DNA of 64,000 nucleotides from Winogradskya humida (GTDB taxonomy: Bacteria > Actinomycetota > Actinomycetes > Mycobacteriales > Micromonosporaceae), in NCBI RefSeq assembly GCF_016862215.1, contig NZ_BOMN01000106.1, positions 16,516 to 80,515 on the forward strand, given 5' to 3'. The position numbers and the translations under genes are program-made. The notes beneath the pieces were generated by a model. That model saw only the letters and a program-made list of their open reading frames with translations, searched no databases and was not told where the DNA came from. Below are positions 32,992 through 41,574 of the stretch, one piece after another. Each line of letters starts with the position of its first letter. The first letter of the stretch is position 1.

Positions 32992-35241
32992 GTGCTCCGT
33001 GAACGCCTCTGGCGCTGGTGGCTGGTCGCCGGTGCCCTCGCCACGGCCGGCTACTACCTGCTGCCCCGCGACAGCCTGCAGTCCCAGCTCGCGTATGACG
33101 CCATCGGCCTGACGTCGTCGGTGCTGATCATCGTGGGGCTGCGCCTGCACCGGGCGAAGCGGCCGGCGCTGTGGTACTGGTTCGCCGCCGGTCAGGTGAC
33201 GTGGGTCGTCGGGGACCTCACGTTCGAGTACTACCAGTACATCCTGCACGTGGACCCGTACCCGTCGCCTGCTGACTTTTTCTATCTGTGCGCGTACCCG
33301 ATGCTGGTCGCCGGGATGCTGCTGCTGATGCGCGGCAGGGGGCGGGACGGCCGGGACGTCGCGGCCCTGGCCGACGCGGCGATCGTGGCGGTCGGGCTGG
33401 GGATGACGTTCTGGGTCTTCGTGATGCACCCGATCGCGACGAACGCGACCGCGTCGACCGTCGAACGCATTGTCGGGGTGGCCTACCCGGCGGCCGACGC
33501 GCTGCTGCTCGCGATGCTGTCCCGGTTCTACACCGCGCCCGGGCGGCGATCGACGAGCGTACGGCTGCTCGGGCTCGCCGTCGTGCTGCTGATGGTCTCC
33601 GACGTCACGTACTCGCTGGCCGAGCTCTACGTCGAGACGGCGCCGAGCATCTTCGACGGCGGGTGGCTGTTCGCGTACGTCTGCTGGGGTGCCGCCGCCC
33701 TGCACCCCTCGATGAAGCAGGCCGGAACCCTGCCGCAGGAACGCGCCCAGGCCCGCGTCGGCCGTTCCCGGCTCGCGGTGCTGGCGGTCTGCTCCCTGCT
33801 GCCGCTGGGGCTGCTGTTCGTCCCGTCGATCGGCGGCGACATCGTCGACCGGCTCGCCATCGCCGGCGGCGGGATCATCCTGTTCCTGCTCGTGCTCGGG
33901 CGCATGTCGGGCTTCGTCACCCAGGTGCAGCGCCAGGCCGATCAGCTCAAGGATCTCGCGATGGCGGACGACCTCACCGGGCTGGCCAACCGCCGCCGCT
34001 TCGAGCAGGCGCTGAGCACCGCGATCGGCGCCGGGCCGGTCGAGGTCGCGCTGCTCGACCTCGACAACTTCAAGGGTGTCAACGACCGGCTCGGCCATGC
34101 CGTCGGGGACCGGCTGCTGAGCGTGGTCGCCACCCGGCTGAGCCGCGCGCTGCCCGGTGACGTGCTCGTGGCCCGCATGGGTGGCGACGAGTTCGCGCTG
34201 CTCATGGCGGGTGCGTCGGCGGCGGCCGCGGACCAGACGATGGTCCGGCTCGCCGAGACGCTGCGCGCTCCGATCCTGGCCGAGGACCATGAGCTTCTGG
34301 TACGCGCGAGCATCGGCGTGGCGGACAGCACCGGCACGATTGATCCGTACGAGGTCCTGCGCCGGGCGGACGTCGCCATGTACGCGGCCAAGGGCACCCT
34401 CGACGGGCACCGCCGCTACGACCCCGAGCTCGACGAGTCCGGCGACGAGCAGGCGCGACTGGGCGCGGAACTGCGTACGGCCATCGACAACGGCCAGTTC
34501 CGCGTGCTCTACCAGCCGATCGTCGATCTGCACACCGAACGCGTCGTCGCCACCGAGGCCCTGGTCCGCTGGCACCACCCGGAACGCGGTCTCGTCCCGC
34601 CGGACCAGTTCATCCCCGCCGCCGAACGCAACGGCCTCATCGTCGAGCTCGGCGAATGGATCCTGCACACCGCCTGCACGCAGATGGTGACCTGGATGCA
34701 CGAACTCGGCGACCGCGCACCGGCCCGCATGTCGGTCAACGTCTCCGCCCGCCAGCTCGCCGAACCGGGCTTCACCGAGGTCGTCGCCGCGGTCCTGGCA
34801 TCGACCGGCCTGCCCCCGGAGAACCTCACCGCGGAGGTCACCGAGACCGCGGTCTTCGGCCGCGGCCACGCCGTCCAGGCGGTCAAGAACCTGCACGCGC
34901 TGGGCGTGGCCATCGCGCTCGACGACTTCGGCACCGGCCACTCGTCGCTGGGCCTGCTGCAGACCATCCCCGTCGACGTCCTCAAGGTCGACAAGTCCTT
35001 CGTGGACACCATCACCATGGCGGGCCGGCACGCGGTCATCGCCACCGCCCTCATCCAGGTCAGCGACGGTCTCGGCCTGCACGCGGTCGCGGAGGGTGTC
35101 GAAACCGCCGAACAGGCCGCCGAACTGCGCAGGCTCGGCTACCGCTTCGCCCAGGGTTACTACTTCGGCAGGCCGGCCCCGGACCTTCCCCCGCAGAGTA
35201 CGGTGACCGTGCGGCTCCAGACCCCGGCTGCGCCCTGGTAG
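32992..35241 (+). CDS. Membrane-bound GGDEF-EAL protein (second of tandem pair)
   Basis: 749 residues from GTG 32992, two bases after the previous stop. It has the same architecture as its neighbour: multi-span N-terminal sensor, MGGDEF near residue 396, EALVRW near 520, and all phosphodiesterase signature residues. The C-terminal halves are almost identical over long runs (DDFGTGHSSLGLLQT, KVDKSFVDTITMAGRHAVI), whereas the membrane parts differ, pointing to duplication followed by sensor divergence. The RxxD inhibition site is missing (PGDV at that position), so feedback control should differ from the first copy. The opening residues (LWRWWLVAGALAT) form the first membrane helix. Confidence 0.9.
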   Translation: MLRERLWRWWLVAGALATAGYYLLPRDSLQSQLAYDAIGLTSSVLIIVGLRLHRAKRPALWYWFAAGQVTWVVGDLTFEYYQYILHVDPYPSPADFFYLCAYPMLVAGMLLLMRGRGRDGRDVAALADAAIVAVGLGMTFWVFVMHPIATNATASTVERIVGVAYPAADALLLAMLSRFYTAPGRRSTSVRLLGLAVVLLMVSDVTYSLAELYVETAPSIFDGGWLFAYVCWGAAALHPSMKQAGTLPQERAQARVGRSRLAVLAVCSLLPLGLLFVPSIGGDIVDRLAIAGGGIILFLLVLGRMSGFVTQVQRQADQLKDLAMADDLTGLANRRRFEQALSTAIGAGPVEVALLDLDNFKGVNDRLGHAVGDRLLSVVATRLSRALPGDVLVARMGGDEFALLMAGASAAAADQTMVRLAETLRAPILAEDHELLVRASIGVADSTGTIDPYEVLRRADVAMYAAKGTLDGHRRYDPELDESGDEQARLGAELRTAIDNGQFRVLYQPIVDLHTERVVATEALVRWHHPERGLVPPDQFIPAAERNGLIVELGEWILHTACTQMVTWMHELGDRAPARMSVNVSARQLAEPGFTEVVAAVLASTGLPPENLTAEVTETAVFGRGHAVQAVKNLHALGVAIALDDFGTGHSSLGLLQTIPVDVLKVDKSFVDTITMAGRHAVIATALIQVSDGLGLHAVAEGVETAEQAAELRRLGYRFAQGYYFGRPAPDLPPQSTVTVRLQTPAAPW

Positions 35242-35298
35242 GCGAGCCACTCTGGAGAGGAAGGTTCCGTCGCTCTACGCCCTCGCCGGTGGTCCGTC

Positions 35299-35653
35299 GT
35301 GGCCGCCGCAGCCGTTCTCCTGCCCGCCGAGGGCGAGACGGTCCTCCCGCTCGCGGGCGCGGACTCCGCCCTCGCGGCACCCCCGGAGACCCTCTTCGAC
35401 TTCGTCCCCTACCCCGGCGCCCCCGCGGGTGACGCCGACCTCTACCTCAAGCAGGACCTCTTCCTGACATCCTTCGCAAGCCAGGTCAAACGCCAGACCG
35501 CGCAGCTTCTGTACGCGGCTCAGCGCCCCCGCCGCCCAGCACTCCATGGCCGACCGCGCCGGCGCGAAAGTCACCAGCGTCAACGGCGGCCACCTGACCC
35601 TGGTCTCCGATCCCGGCGCGGTCACCCGGGTCATCCTGAAAGCAGCCCGCTGA
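35299..35653 (+). pseudogene. Alpha/beta hydrolase relic (5' deletion, frameshift)
   Basis: The first frame reads EGETVLPLAGADSALAAPPE, FVPYPGAP, DLYLKQDLFLTSFASQV and QLLYAAQRP. It then slips, and the next frame completes the fold with the C-terminal catalytic-histidine region (AAQHSMADRAGAKVTSVNGG, then HLTLVSDPGAVTRVILKAAR). The nucleophile part with GxSxG is gone, as is the middle lid. The parent was of the same kind as the intact hydrolase at 60939-61760. Not functional. Confidence 0.7.
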
Positions 35654-35675
35654 CGCACGGGTGCCACCATGGGTG

Positions 35676-36206
35676 ATGACTTCGATGGAGATCGTCATCG
35701 GTGACATCACCGACCAGCAGGTGGACGTGATCGTGACCGCCGCCAACGAGTCCCTCCTCGGTGGCGGCGGCGTGGACGGTGCGATCCACCGGGCGGCCGG
35801 GCCGCGGCTGGCGCAGGCCGGTGCGGCCCTCGCACCGCTGGACCCGGGCCTCGCGGTGGCCACCCCCGCCTTCGACCTGGACCCGCCGGTGCGGCACGTC
35901 ATCCACACGGTCGGGCCGGTCTGGGAGGGCGGCGACTACGGCGAGGCCGAGATTCTCGCGTCCTGCTACCGGTCCAGCCTCGCTCTCGCGGACGAACTGG
36001 GCGCGACCAGCATCGCTTTTCCCGCCATCGCCACCGGCGTGTATGGGTATCCGGCTGCACAGGCTGCCCGGATCGCCGTGGGGACGTTGCGCTCGGCGAC
36101 GACCTCGGTCGGGCGGATCGTGCTCGTGGCGTATGACGAGGATGCCGCCGGGGAGCTTGAGGAGTGGTTGTCCACAGGGGCGGGAAACGGGGCCGCGGAG
36201 GCGTAG
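35676..36206 (+). CDS. Macro-domain protein (O-acetyl-ADP-ribose deacetylase type)
   Basis: 176 residues covering one macro domain. IVIGDITDQQVDVIVTAANE carries the asparagine and adjacent residues that bind ADP-ribose, GGGGVDGAIHRAAG is the first phosphate loop, and IAFPAIATGVYGYPA is the second. These match the MacroD/YmdB group, which removes ADP-ribose from proteins or cleaves O-acetyl-ADP-ribose. The start may be ATG 35676 or 35685, with no strong ribosome site. It is 52 bases upstream of the HSP90-family gene on the same strand and probably in its operon, which points to control of ADP-ribosylation in that pathway (inference). Confidence 0.9.
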   Translation: MTSMEIVIGDITDQQVDVIVTAANESLLGGGGVDGAIHRAAGPRLAQAGAALAPLDPGLAVATPAFDLDPPVRHVIHTVGPVWEGGDYGEAEILASCYRSSLALADELGATSIAFPAIATGVYGYPAAQAARIAVGTLRSATTSVGRIVLVAYDEDAAGELEEWLSTGAGNGAAEA

Positions 36207-36258
36207 GGCGTACCGATATGGTGCTCTCGCTCGGTCGGGGTCGCGGGAGGAAATGCCG

Positions 36259-38028
36259 GTGGGTTACTCGTTCAATGTGGATCTTCGGGGCATTGTTGAT
36301 CTATTGAGTCACCATCTGTATGCGAGCCCGCGCGTGTATGTGCGGGAGCTGCTGCAGAACGCCGTGGATGCCATCACCGCGCGCCGGGTCCTGGATCCTG
36401 GGGCGCCCGGATTCGTGCGTATCGAGACCGGCGGCGGCATCCTGCGCGTGCACGACAGCGGCATCGGGCTGACCGAGCAGCAGGTGCACGAGTTGCTCGC
36501 CACCATCGGGCGCAGTTCCAAACGCGACGATCTGGGGTTCGCGCGGCACGAGTTCCTCGGGCAGTTCGGGATCGGGCTGCTCTCGTGCTTCCTGGTCGCC
36601 GATGAGATCCGGGTGTCGACACGCTGCGGGGACGCGCCGGCCGTCGAGTGGGTCGGGCATTCCGACGGGCACTATGAGGTGGGCGAGGGCGAGGCGCGCG
36701 CCGAGCAGGGCACGATGGTGACGCTGGTGCCGCGCCGGGGTGCCGAGCACTGGCTGCGGCGCGAGACGGTCGTCGAGCTGGCCCGGCTGTTCGGGTCGAT
36801 GCTGCCGATCGCGGTGTCGGTGGACGGCGAGTCCATGACCACGGCGCTCGCGCCCTGGCAGCGGGACGGGGACGAGTCGGCGGGCGGGCGGCGGGCGCGG
36901 CTTGAGGCGTACGCGGAGCAGGTCTTCGGTTTCCGGCCCTTCGATGTGATCGACCTGGACGTGCCGGCGGCCGGGCTGCGCGGGGTGGCCTTCGTGCTGC
37001 CGATGCCCGCGAACCCGGCTTCGCGGGTGGCGCACCGGGTCTACCTCAAACAGATGCTGCTGTCGGAGAGCATCGAGGGGCTGCTCCCGGAGTGGGCGTT
37101 CTTCGTGCGGTGCGTGGTGGACACGACCGAGCTACGGCCGACCGCGAGCCGGGAGGCACTCTACGAGGACGGCCTGCTCGACCAGGTGCGGGAGTCGCTC
37201 GGCGGGTCGCTGCGGGGATGGCTGACCGCGCTCGGGCGTACCGATCCACGCCGGTTGCGGCTCTTCCTCGACGTGCACCATCTCGGGGTGAAGGCGCTCG
37301 CCGTCCACGACGACGACATGCTGCGCCTGATCGACCAGTGGTGGCCGTTCGAGACCAACATGGGCGCGCTCACCCTGGCAGAATTTCGCGAACGGTACGG
37401 CGTGGTCCGCTTCATCGCGTCCGCCGACGAGTTCCGGCAGCTCGCGTCGGTCGCCGCCGCGCAGTCGATCCCGGTCGTCAACGGCGGCTACGTCTACGAC
37501 GCCGACCTGCTGCGCCGGCTGCCCGGTCTCGGCGACGGCATCACCACCGAACTGCTGACCGCGAACGAGCTGGCCATGCGGCTCGACCCGCTGGAGCCCG
37601 AAGCCGAGCTTGCCGTGCGGCCGTTCCTCACCCAGGCGCAGCGCACGCTCGACCCGCTCGGCGTCGAGGTGCTGGTGCGCGTGTTCGAGCCGGCCGGGCT
37701 GCCCGCGCTCTACCTGCTCGACAGCGACACCGCCCTGCAGATGGACCTGCGGCACGGCCGTGACGAGGCCGACGACCTGTGGTCCTCGATCCTCGGCTCG
37801 TTCACGACGAGCGCCGACAGCCGGCCCCAGCTCGTCTTCAACCACCGCAACCCGCTCGTGCGCCGCGCCGTCGCCCTCGGCGACGAGCACCTGGTGGCGC
37901 TCGCCGTCGAAGGCCTCTACGTGCAGGCCCTCCTGCTCGGTCACCAACCACTGCGGCCCGCCGACACCGCGGCACTCAACCAGTCCTTCCTGGGTCTGCT
38001 CGAACGCGCGATGGGAGAGTCCCGATGA
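36259..38028 (+). CDS. HSP90-family ATPase (HtpG-like, divergent)
   Basis: 589 residues from GTG 36259, which has GGGAGG at 8 bases; an ATG two codons earlier is too close to that site. The GHKL ATPase domain is complete: YVRELLQNAVDAI with the metal-binding asparagine, VHDSGIGLTEQ, and GQFGIGLLSCF. A middle domain with LRPTASREALYED follows and contains the arginine region that contacts ATP. The C-terminal half is diverged from HtpG and the length is shorter than E. coli HtpG (624). The stop overlaps the start of the next gene (ATGA), so the two are co-translated. It is likely a specialised chaperone or a switch ATPase for the partner protein. Confidence 0.9.
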   Translation: MGYSFNVDLRGIVDLLSHHLYASPRVYVRELLQNAVDAITARRVLDPGAPGFVRIETGGGILRVHDSGIGLTEQQVHELLATIGRSSKRDDLGFARHEFLGQFGIGLLSCFLVADEIRVSTRCGDAPAVEWVGHSDGHYEVGEGEARAEQGTMVTLVPRRGAEHWLRRETVVELARLFGSMLPIAVSVDGESMTTALAPWQRDGDESAGGRRARLEAYAEQVFGFRPFDVIDLDVPAAGLRGVAFVLPMPANPASRVAHRVYLKQMLLSESIEGLLPEWAFFVRCVVDTTELRPTASREALYEDGLLDQVRESLGGSLRGWLTALGRTDPRRLRLFLDVHHLGVKALAVHDDDMLRLIDQWWPFETNMGALTLAEFRERYGVVRFIASADEFRQLASVAAAQSIPVVNGGYVYDADLLRRLPGLGDGITTELLTANELAMRLDPLEPEAELAVRPFLTQAQRTLDPLGVEVLVRVFEPAGLPALYLLDSDTALQMDLRHGRDEADDLWSSILGSFTTSADSRPQLVFNHRNPLVRRAVALGDEHLVALAVEGLYVQALLLGHQPLRPADTAALNQSFLGLLERAMGESR

Positions 38029-40166
38029 CGATGTCCGAGCAGCAGCTCACCGACCTGCTGCACGAGGTCCACCGCCGCCCGGACGGCCCGGCCCGGTTCA
38101 CCGCGTGGGACGCGCTGTTCCGGCACGCCGACGCCGCCGGGGCCACGAAGTTCGCGTTCGGCGCCCGGATGTCGGCGATCAGCGAGTTCCACCACGGCGG
38201 CGACCCGGCCCGCGCCTTCCTCGCGTTCTCCTGGTGCCTCGCGGCAGCCGACCGGCAACCGGAGCTCGCCACCAGCCACCAGCAGAACGCCCTGCTGTGG
38301 CGGTTCAAGTGGATCGTCTGGGCGCTGCCGCAGTTCCCCGACATCCCGCTCGCCCGCACCGTGGCGGTGCTCGACGACATGGAACGCCGCTACCGCCTCG
38401 GCGGCCACAGCCTGCACGCGGTCTACCAGCACCGCTGGCTCGTCGCCCACCACGTCGGCGACACGGCGGGCGCGCAGGAGTGGTACGACAAGATGCTCAC
38501 CGCGGCCCAGGACGGCCTTTCCGACTGCCACGCCTGCGTGCCGTCAGCACAGGTCCGCCAGCTGTCGTCGGTCGGCGACCACGACGAGGCCATCCGCGTC
38601 GGCTCCCCCTGGAAACAGGGCGGCTGCAGCGAGCAGCCCCAGTGGATGCTCGCCGAGCTCCTGCTCCCGTACCTCAGCACGGGCAGGTTCGACGAGGCGG
38701 TCGACGCCCACCGCGTCGGTTACCGGTACATCCGCGAGGACCGGCACCACCTCGACAACGTCGCCCTGCACCTGACGTTCCTGGGCCGCAGCGGCAACGA
38801 GCCCGCCGGCCTGGACGTCATCGAGCACCACCTCAGCTGGCTCGACCGCCCGTCGTCACCGTTCGCCGAGATGGAGTTCGCGGCCGCTGCCACCCTGGTC
38901 CTCGGCCGGCTCCGCGACGCCGGCCAGGGCGACCTGCCCCTGCGCCGCCGTTCGGACGACGGCACCCGCCGCTGGTCATCCACCGTCGCGGAGACCCATG
39001 ACGAGCTCGCCGCACGGGCTTCCGTTCTGGCGGCCCGCTTCGACGCCCGTAACGGCAACACGCATCAGAGCTCCCGGATCGCCGCGCGGATGACGGCCTC
39101 GCCGCTCGCTGCGCGGTTGCCGCTCACCGTGCTGGCGGGGCGCGCTGGTCACGACGCCCTGGCTGCGCAGGTCGAGCAGGTCGCGGCCCTCACCGCCGCG
39201 GGTGATCTTGCCGGGGCGGCGCGGGGGCGTCTGCAGGTCGCGTATGCGCTGCGCAACGCTGACCAGTGGCGGGATGCCACCGAGGCGGCGGAGGAAGCTG
39301 TTCGCAGCCTCGACCGGGCCGGGCTCGCCGACGACGCCGTGCGGGGGCGCTATCTGTTGTGGGAGCTCTACCAGCGGTCGCGCGGCAGGCGGCAGGCCGA
39401 GGCGGTGCTCGACGCGATCGGCGAGGCCGCCCACGTGCCGGACGACCTGCCCGCCTACGCCACCCTCCTGGAACAGGCCGGCGACACCCAGCACCGCGAG
39501 CCCGCAGCCCAGCGCTTCCTCGCCGCCGCCGACCGCCACCGCACCACCCGCCTCGCCGCAGCCCAGGCCACCACCGCTGCGGACCAGGCCGTCACCGTTA
39601 CGGACCATCTCGCTGCGGACCAGGCCAGCACCGCTGCTGGCCGTCTCGCTGCAGGTGAGGGCATCACCGTTGCGGACCACCTCGTCTCGGAGCGGGAGCT
39701 CGGTGCCGCGGCGGACGAGTTGCGGACCCTGGGGAAGGCCGCTCGCTGCCTGTCTCCCAGCGAGGAGGCGCGAGTGGTGATCGCGCGGGCGGCGCAGCTG
39801 ATCGCGGCTTATCCGGGGGTGCCGGTTGCCGAGATCGGGCGGTTGCACGCGGTCGCGGCCTTCAACGCGGAACGGCCGGAGATCGCCGTCGTCCGCATTG
39901 CCCTGGCCGTCGCGGCGTTCGGGACGGCCGGTGCTGCCAGCGATCTGAGTGCCGTACTCGTCAACCGGGCCGAGTTGCTCCTGGCGGCGGGGCGCCCGGC
40001 GGAGGCCGAGTGGCAGGCTCGCGAACTGCTCGCCGGTCCCGATGACGATATCCACTGGGATGCCGCGATCGTGCTGGTCAGGACACTGCGCAGGCAGGGA
40101 CGCGGCGATGAGGCGCGGGCGGTCACGGACGAGTACGACCTTCCGGAGGACTACCTCGAGGACTGA
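38025..40166 (+). CDS. Large helical-repeat (TPR-like) partner of the HSP90 protein
   Basis: 713 residues from ATG 38025, overlapping the HSP90 stop by four bases. Almost entirely helical, with repeated 34-40-residue helix pairs (AFLAFSWCLAAADRQPELA, AQEWYDKMLTAAQDGL, RFDEAVDAHRVGYRYI, QWRDATEAAEEAVRSLDRAG, RPAEAEWQARELLAGP). This TPR-like superhelix ends in an acidic DEYDLPEDYLED tail. TPR proteins are classic HSP90 cochaperones that bind the acidic C-terminus, so a chaperone-cochaperone pair is reasonable. A stretch at 39570-39690 is made of imperfect 21-bp repeats rich in ADQA and TVADHL, probably a spacer. No catalytic motif is seen. Confidence 0.8.
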   Translation: MTMSEQQLTDLLHEVHRRPDGPARFTAWDALFRHADAAGATKFAFGARMSAISEFHHGGDPARAFLAFSWCLAAADRQPELATSHQQNALLWRFKWIVWALPQFPDIPLARTVAVLDDMERRYRLGGHSLHAVYQHRWLVAHHVGDTAGAQEWYDKMLTAAQDGLSDCHACVPSAQVRQLSSVGDHDEAIRVGSPWKQGGCSEQPQWMLAELLLPYLSTGRFDEAVDAHRVGYRYIREDRHHLDNVALHLTFLGRSGNEPAGLDVIEHHLSWLDRPSSPFAEMEFAAAATLVLGRLRDAGQGDLPLRRRSDDGTRRWSSTVAETHDELAARASVLAARFDARNGNTHQSSRIAARMTASPLAARLPLTVLAGRAGHDALAAQVEQVAALTAAGDLAGAARGRLQVAYALRNADQWRDATEAAEEAVRSLDRAGLADDAVRGRYLLWELYQRSRGRRQAEAVLDAIGEAAHVPDDLPAYATLLEQAGDTQHREPAAQRFLAAADRHRTTRLAAAQATTAADQAVTVTDHLAADQASTAAGRLAAGEGITVADHLVSERELGAAADELRTLGKAARCLSPSEEARVVIARAAQLIAAYPGVPVAEIGRLHAVAAFNAERPEIAVVRIALAVAAFGTAGAASDLSAVLVNRAELLLAAGRPAEAEWQARELLAGPDDDIHWDAAIVLVRTLRRQGRGDEARAVTDEYDLPEDYLED

Positions 40167-40183
40167 ACCGCGCCCGCCGCCCG

Positions 40184-40300
40184 GCGCGATCCAACGGCGA
40201 CGGGTCCAGCCACGATCCAGCCTGGGCCAGATCCGGCCGCGACGGGTCCAGCAAGATCCCGGCCGGGGCGGGTCCGGCCGGGGCGGGTCCGGCCCCTGGC
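40184..40300. repeat. Short imperfect tandem repeats after the HSP90 operon
   Basis: GACGGGTCCAGC occurs twice, GATCCAGCCTGGGCCAGATCC lies between, and GGCCGGGGCGGGTCC is repeated with small changes at 40261-40290. No coding bias is present. The remaining gap to 40368 includes the ribosome site GGAGCAG of the VOC gene. Confidence 0.6.
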
Positions 40301-40368
40301 CTCCCGTAGCAGCCTCGGACGAGAATCGTTGGGCGAGGTATGTACGCCAGCCATGAACGGAGCAGCCG

Positions 40369-40830
40369 ATGAGCCGCGAATTCCAGGTCACCTTTGACGC
40401 CCATGACCCGCAGGCGTTGTCGACCTTCTGGCGCGACGCGCTGGGGTACGTCCACCCCGGACCGCCGGGCGTCGAGCTGGGCGAGGGCGCCGACCCCCTG
40501 GCGGCATGGGCCGAGTTCCTCGAGAAGGTCGGCGTACCGGAGGAGCAGCGCAACCAGGCGTCGGGCATCGAGGATCCGGACGGGCGTGGACCCCGGGTCT
40601 TCTTCCAGCGGGTTCCGGAGGACAAGGCCGGGAAGAACCGGGTCCACCTGGACGTCCGGGCCGCTCCCGGGTTGCAGGGCGAGGCCCGGATGGCGGCCCT
40701 GGAGGCGGAGTGCGAGCGGCTGACCGCGCTGGGTGCGAAGCGGCTCCAGCGGCATGAGCCCGGTCCCCCGATGAGCGCCGGCTTCATCGTCATGGCCGAC
40801 CCCGAGGGCAACGAGTTCTGCCTGGACTGA
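40369..40830 (+). CDS. VOC/glyoxalase-fold protein
   Basis: 153 residues, two beta-alpha-beta modules. The first begins FQVTFDAHDPQALSTFWRDAL, where the first metal histidine would lie. The second has RVHLDVRA and ends MADPEGNEFCLD with the usual glutamate. It belongs to the actinobacterial glyoxalase/bleomycin-resistance-like group, whose substrates are mostly unknown. It has a good start (GGAG 8 bases upstream), stands alone, and converges on the hydrolase at 40847. Confidence 0.88.
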   Translation: MSREFQVTFDAHDPQALSTFWRDALGYVHPGPPGVELGEGADPLAAWAEFLEKVGVPEEQRNQASGIEDPDGRGPRVFFQRVPEDKAGKNRVHLDVRAAPGLQGEARMAALEAECERLTALGAKRLQRHEPGPPMSAGFIVMADPEGNEFCLD

Positions 40831-40846
40831 GAGGGGAATCCGCGGA

Positions 40847-41542
40847 TCAGAGCAGCTCGGCGAGCCGGGCGGGGTGGCTGAGCGCGAGCAGGTGGCCGCC
40901 CGGCAACAGTTCGGGGGTGATGCCGAGCCGTTCCTCGGCGATCCGGGTCTGGAAGGCCACCGGGAAGATCCGGTCGTCGCGGCCGGTCAGGACGCGGGTC
41001 GGGACGTCCGGCCAGGCGGGCAGCGGCCACGGCTCCCCGAACGGCTTGCCGGCCTGCGCCTCCTCGATCTCCAAGGCAGCAGTGGTGATCGGAGCCGGGA
41101 CGTCGTGGAAGAAGTACGTCACCGGGTCGAAATCGGCGTCCGGGTCGCGGCCCGCGGCGATGTCGGACTCGCGGCGGGCCCGTTCCTGGCCCGTGTTGGC
41201 CCACCAGGCGCCGGCGGTCTCGCCCGGGGCCGGGATCATGGCGTTGACCAGGACAAGTGACGTCACCGGCAGACGGTCGCAGACCAGGGGCGCGCTGAAC
41301 CCGCCCATCGACATGGCGACGACCACGAGATCCCCGCGCCGGCCCGCGGCGGACACGTCGGAAGCTGACTGTCCGACGGCGGTGACGATCGTTTGGGCGT
41401 ACACGTCGAGGCCTGCATCCTCGTCGGCGGCGGGAAGCCCGACGGTGACCACGTCGTGGCCTTTTGCCTTTAGGTGGGGGGTGAGCAGATGCCAGAACCA
41501 GGCGCTGCCGCCGGCTCCGGGGACAAGGACGTAGGTGGTCAT
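40847..41542 (-). CDS. Alpha/beta hydrolase
   Basis: 231 residues. TYVLVPGAGGSAWFWHLLTPHL holds the oxyanion loop. VVAMSMGGFSAPLV replaces the usual GHSxGG with AMSMGG, so the nucleophile serine is kept. The acid lies in TGRDDRIFP and the base in LPGGHLLALSHP. It resembles MenH/salicylate-esterase-like hydrolases. ATG 41542 has GGAGG at 6 bases. It is divergent from the YcaQ-like gene with only 32 bp between starts, so the two promoters must overlap. Confidence 0.87.
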   Translation of the reverse strand: MTTYVLVPGAGGSAWFWHLLTPHLKAKGHDVVTVGLPAADEDAGLDVYAQTIVTAVGQSASDVSAAGRRGDLVVVAMSMGGFSAPLVCDRLPVTSLVLVNAMIPAPGETAGAWWANTGQERARRESDIAAGRDPDADFDPVTYFFHDVPAPITTAALEIEEAQAGKPFGEPWPLPAWPDVPTRVLTGRDDRIFPVAFQTRIAEERLGITPELLPGGHLLALSHPARLAELL

Positions 41543-41574
41543 GGAAAGCCTCCGTAGGCCGTAGTCTTCCGGCT

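Noticed and set aside
30707..35250. Two long minus-strand open frames opposite the GGDEF-EAL genes
   Set aside because: Composition is Arg/His/Pro/Gly shadow type without motifs; the plus-strand proteins have all expected catalytic residues.
35676..36206. DarTG-type toxin-antitoxin (macro antitoxin)
   Set aside because: No DarT-like ADP-ribosyltransferase gene lies on either side; the neighbours are a hydrolase relic and an HSP90 gene.
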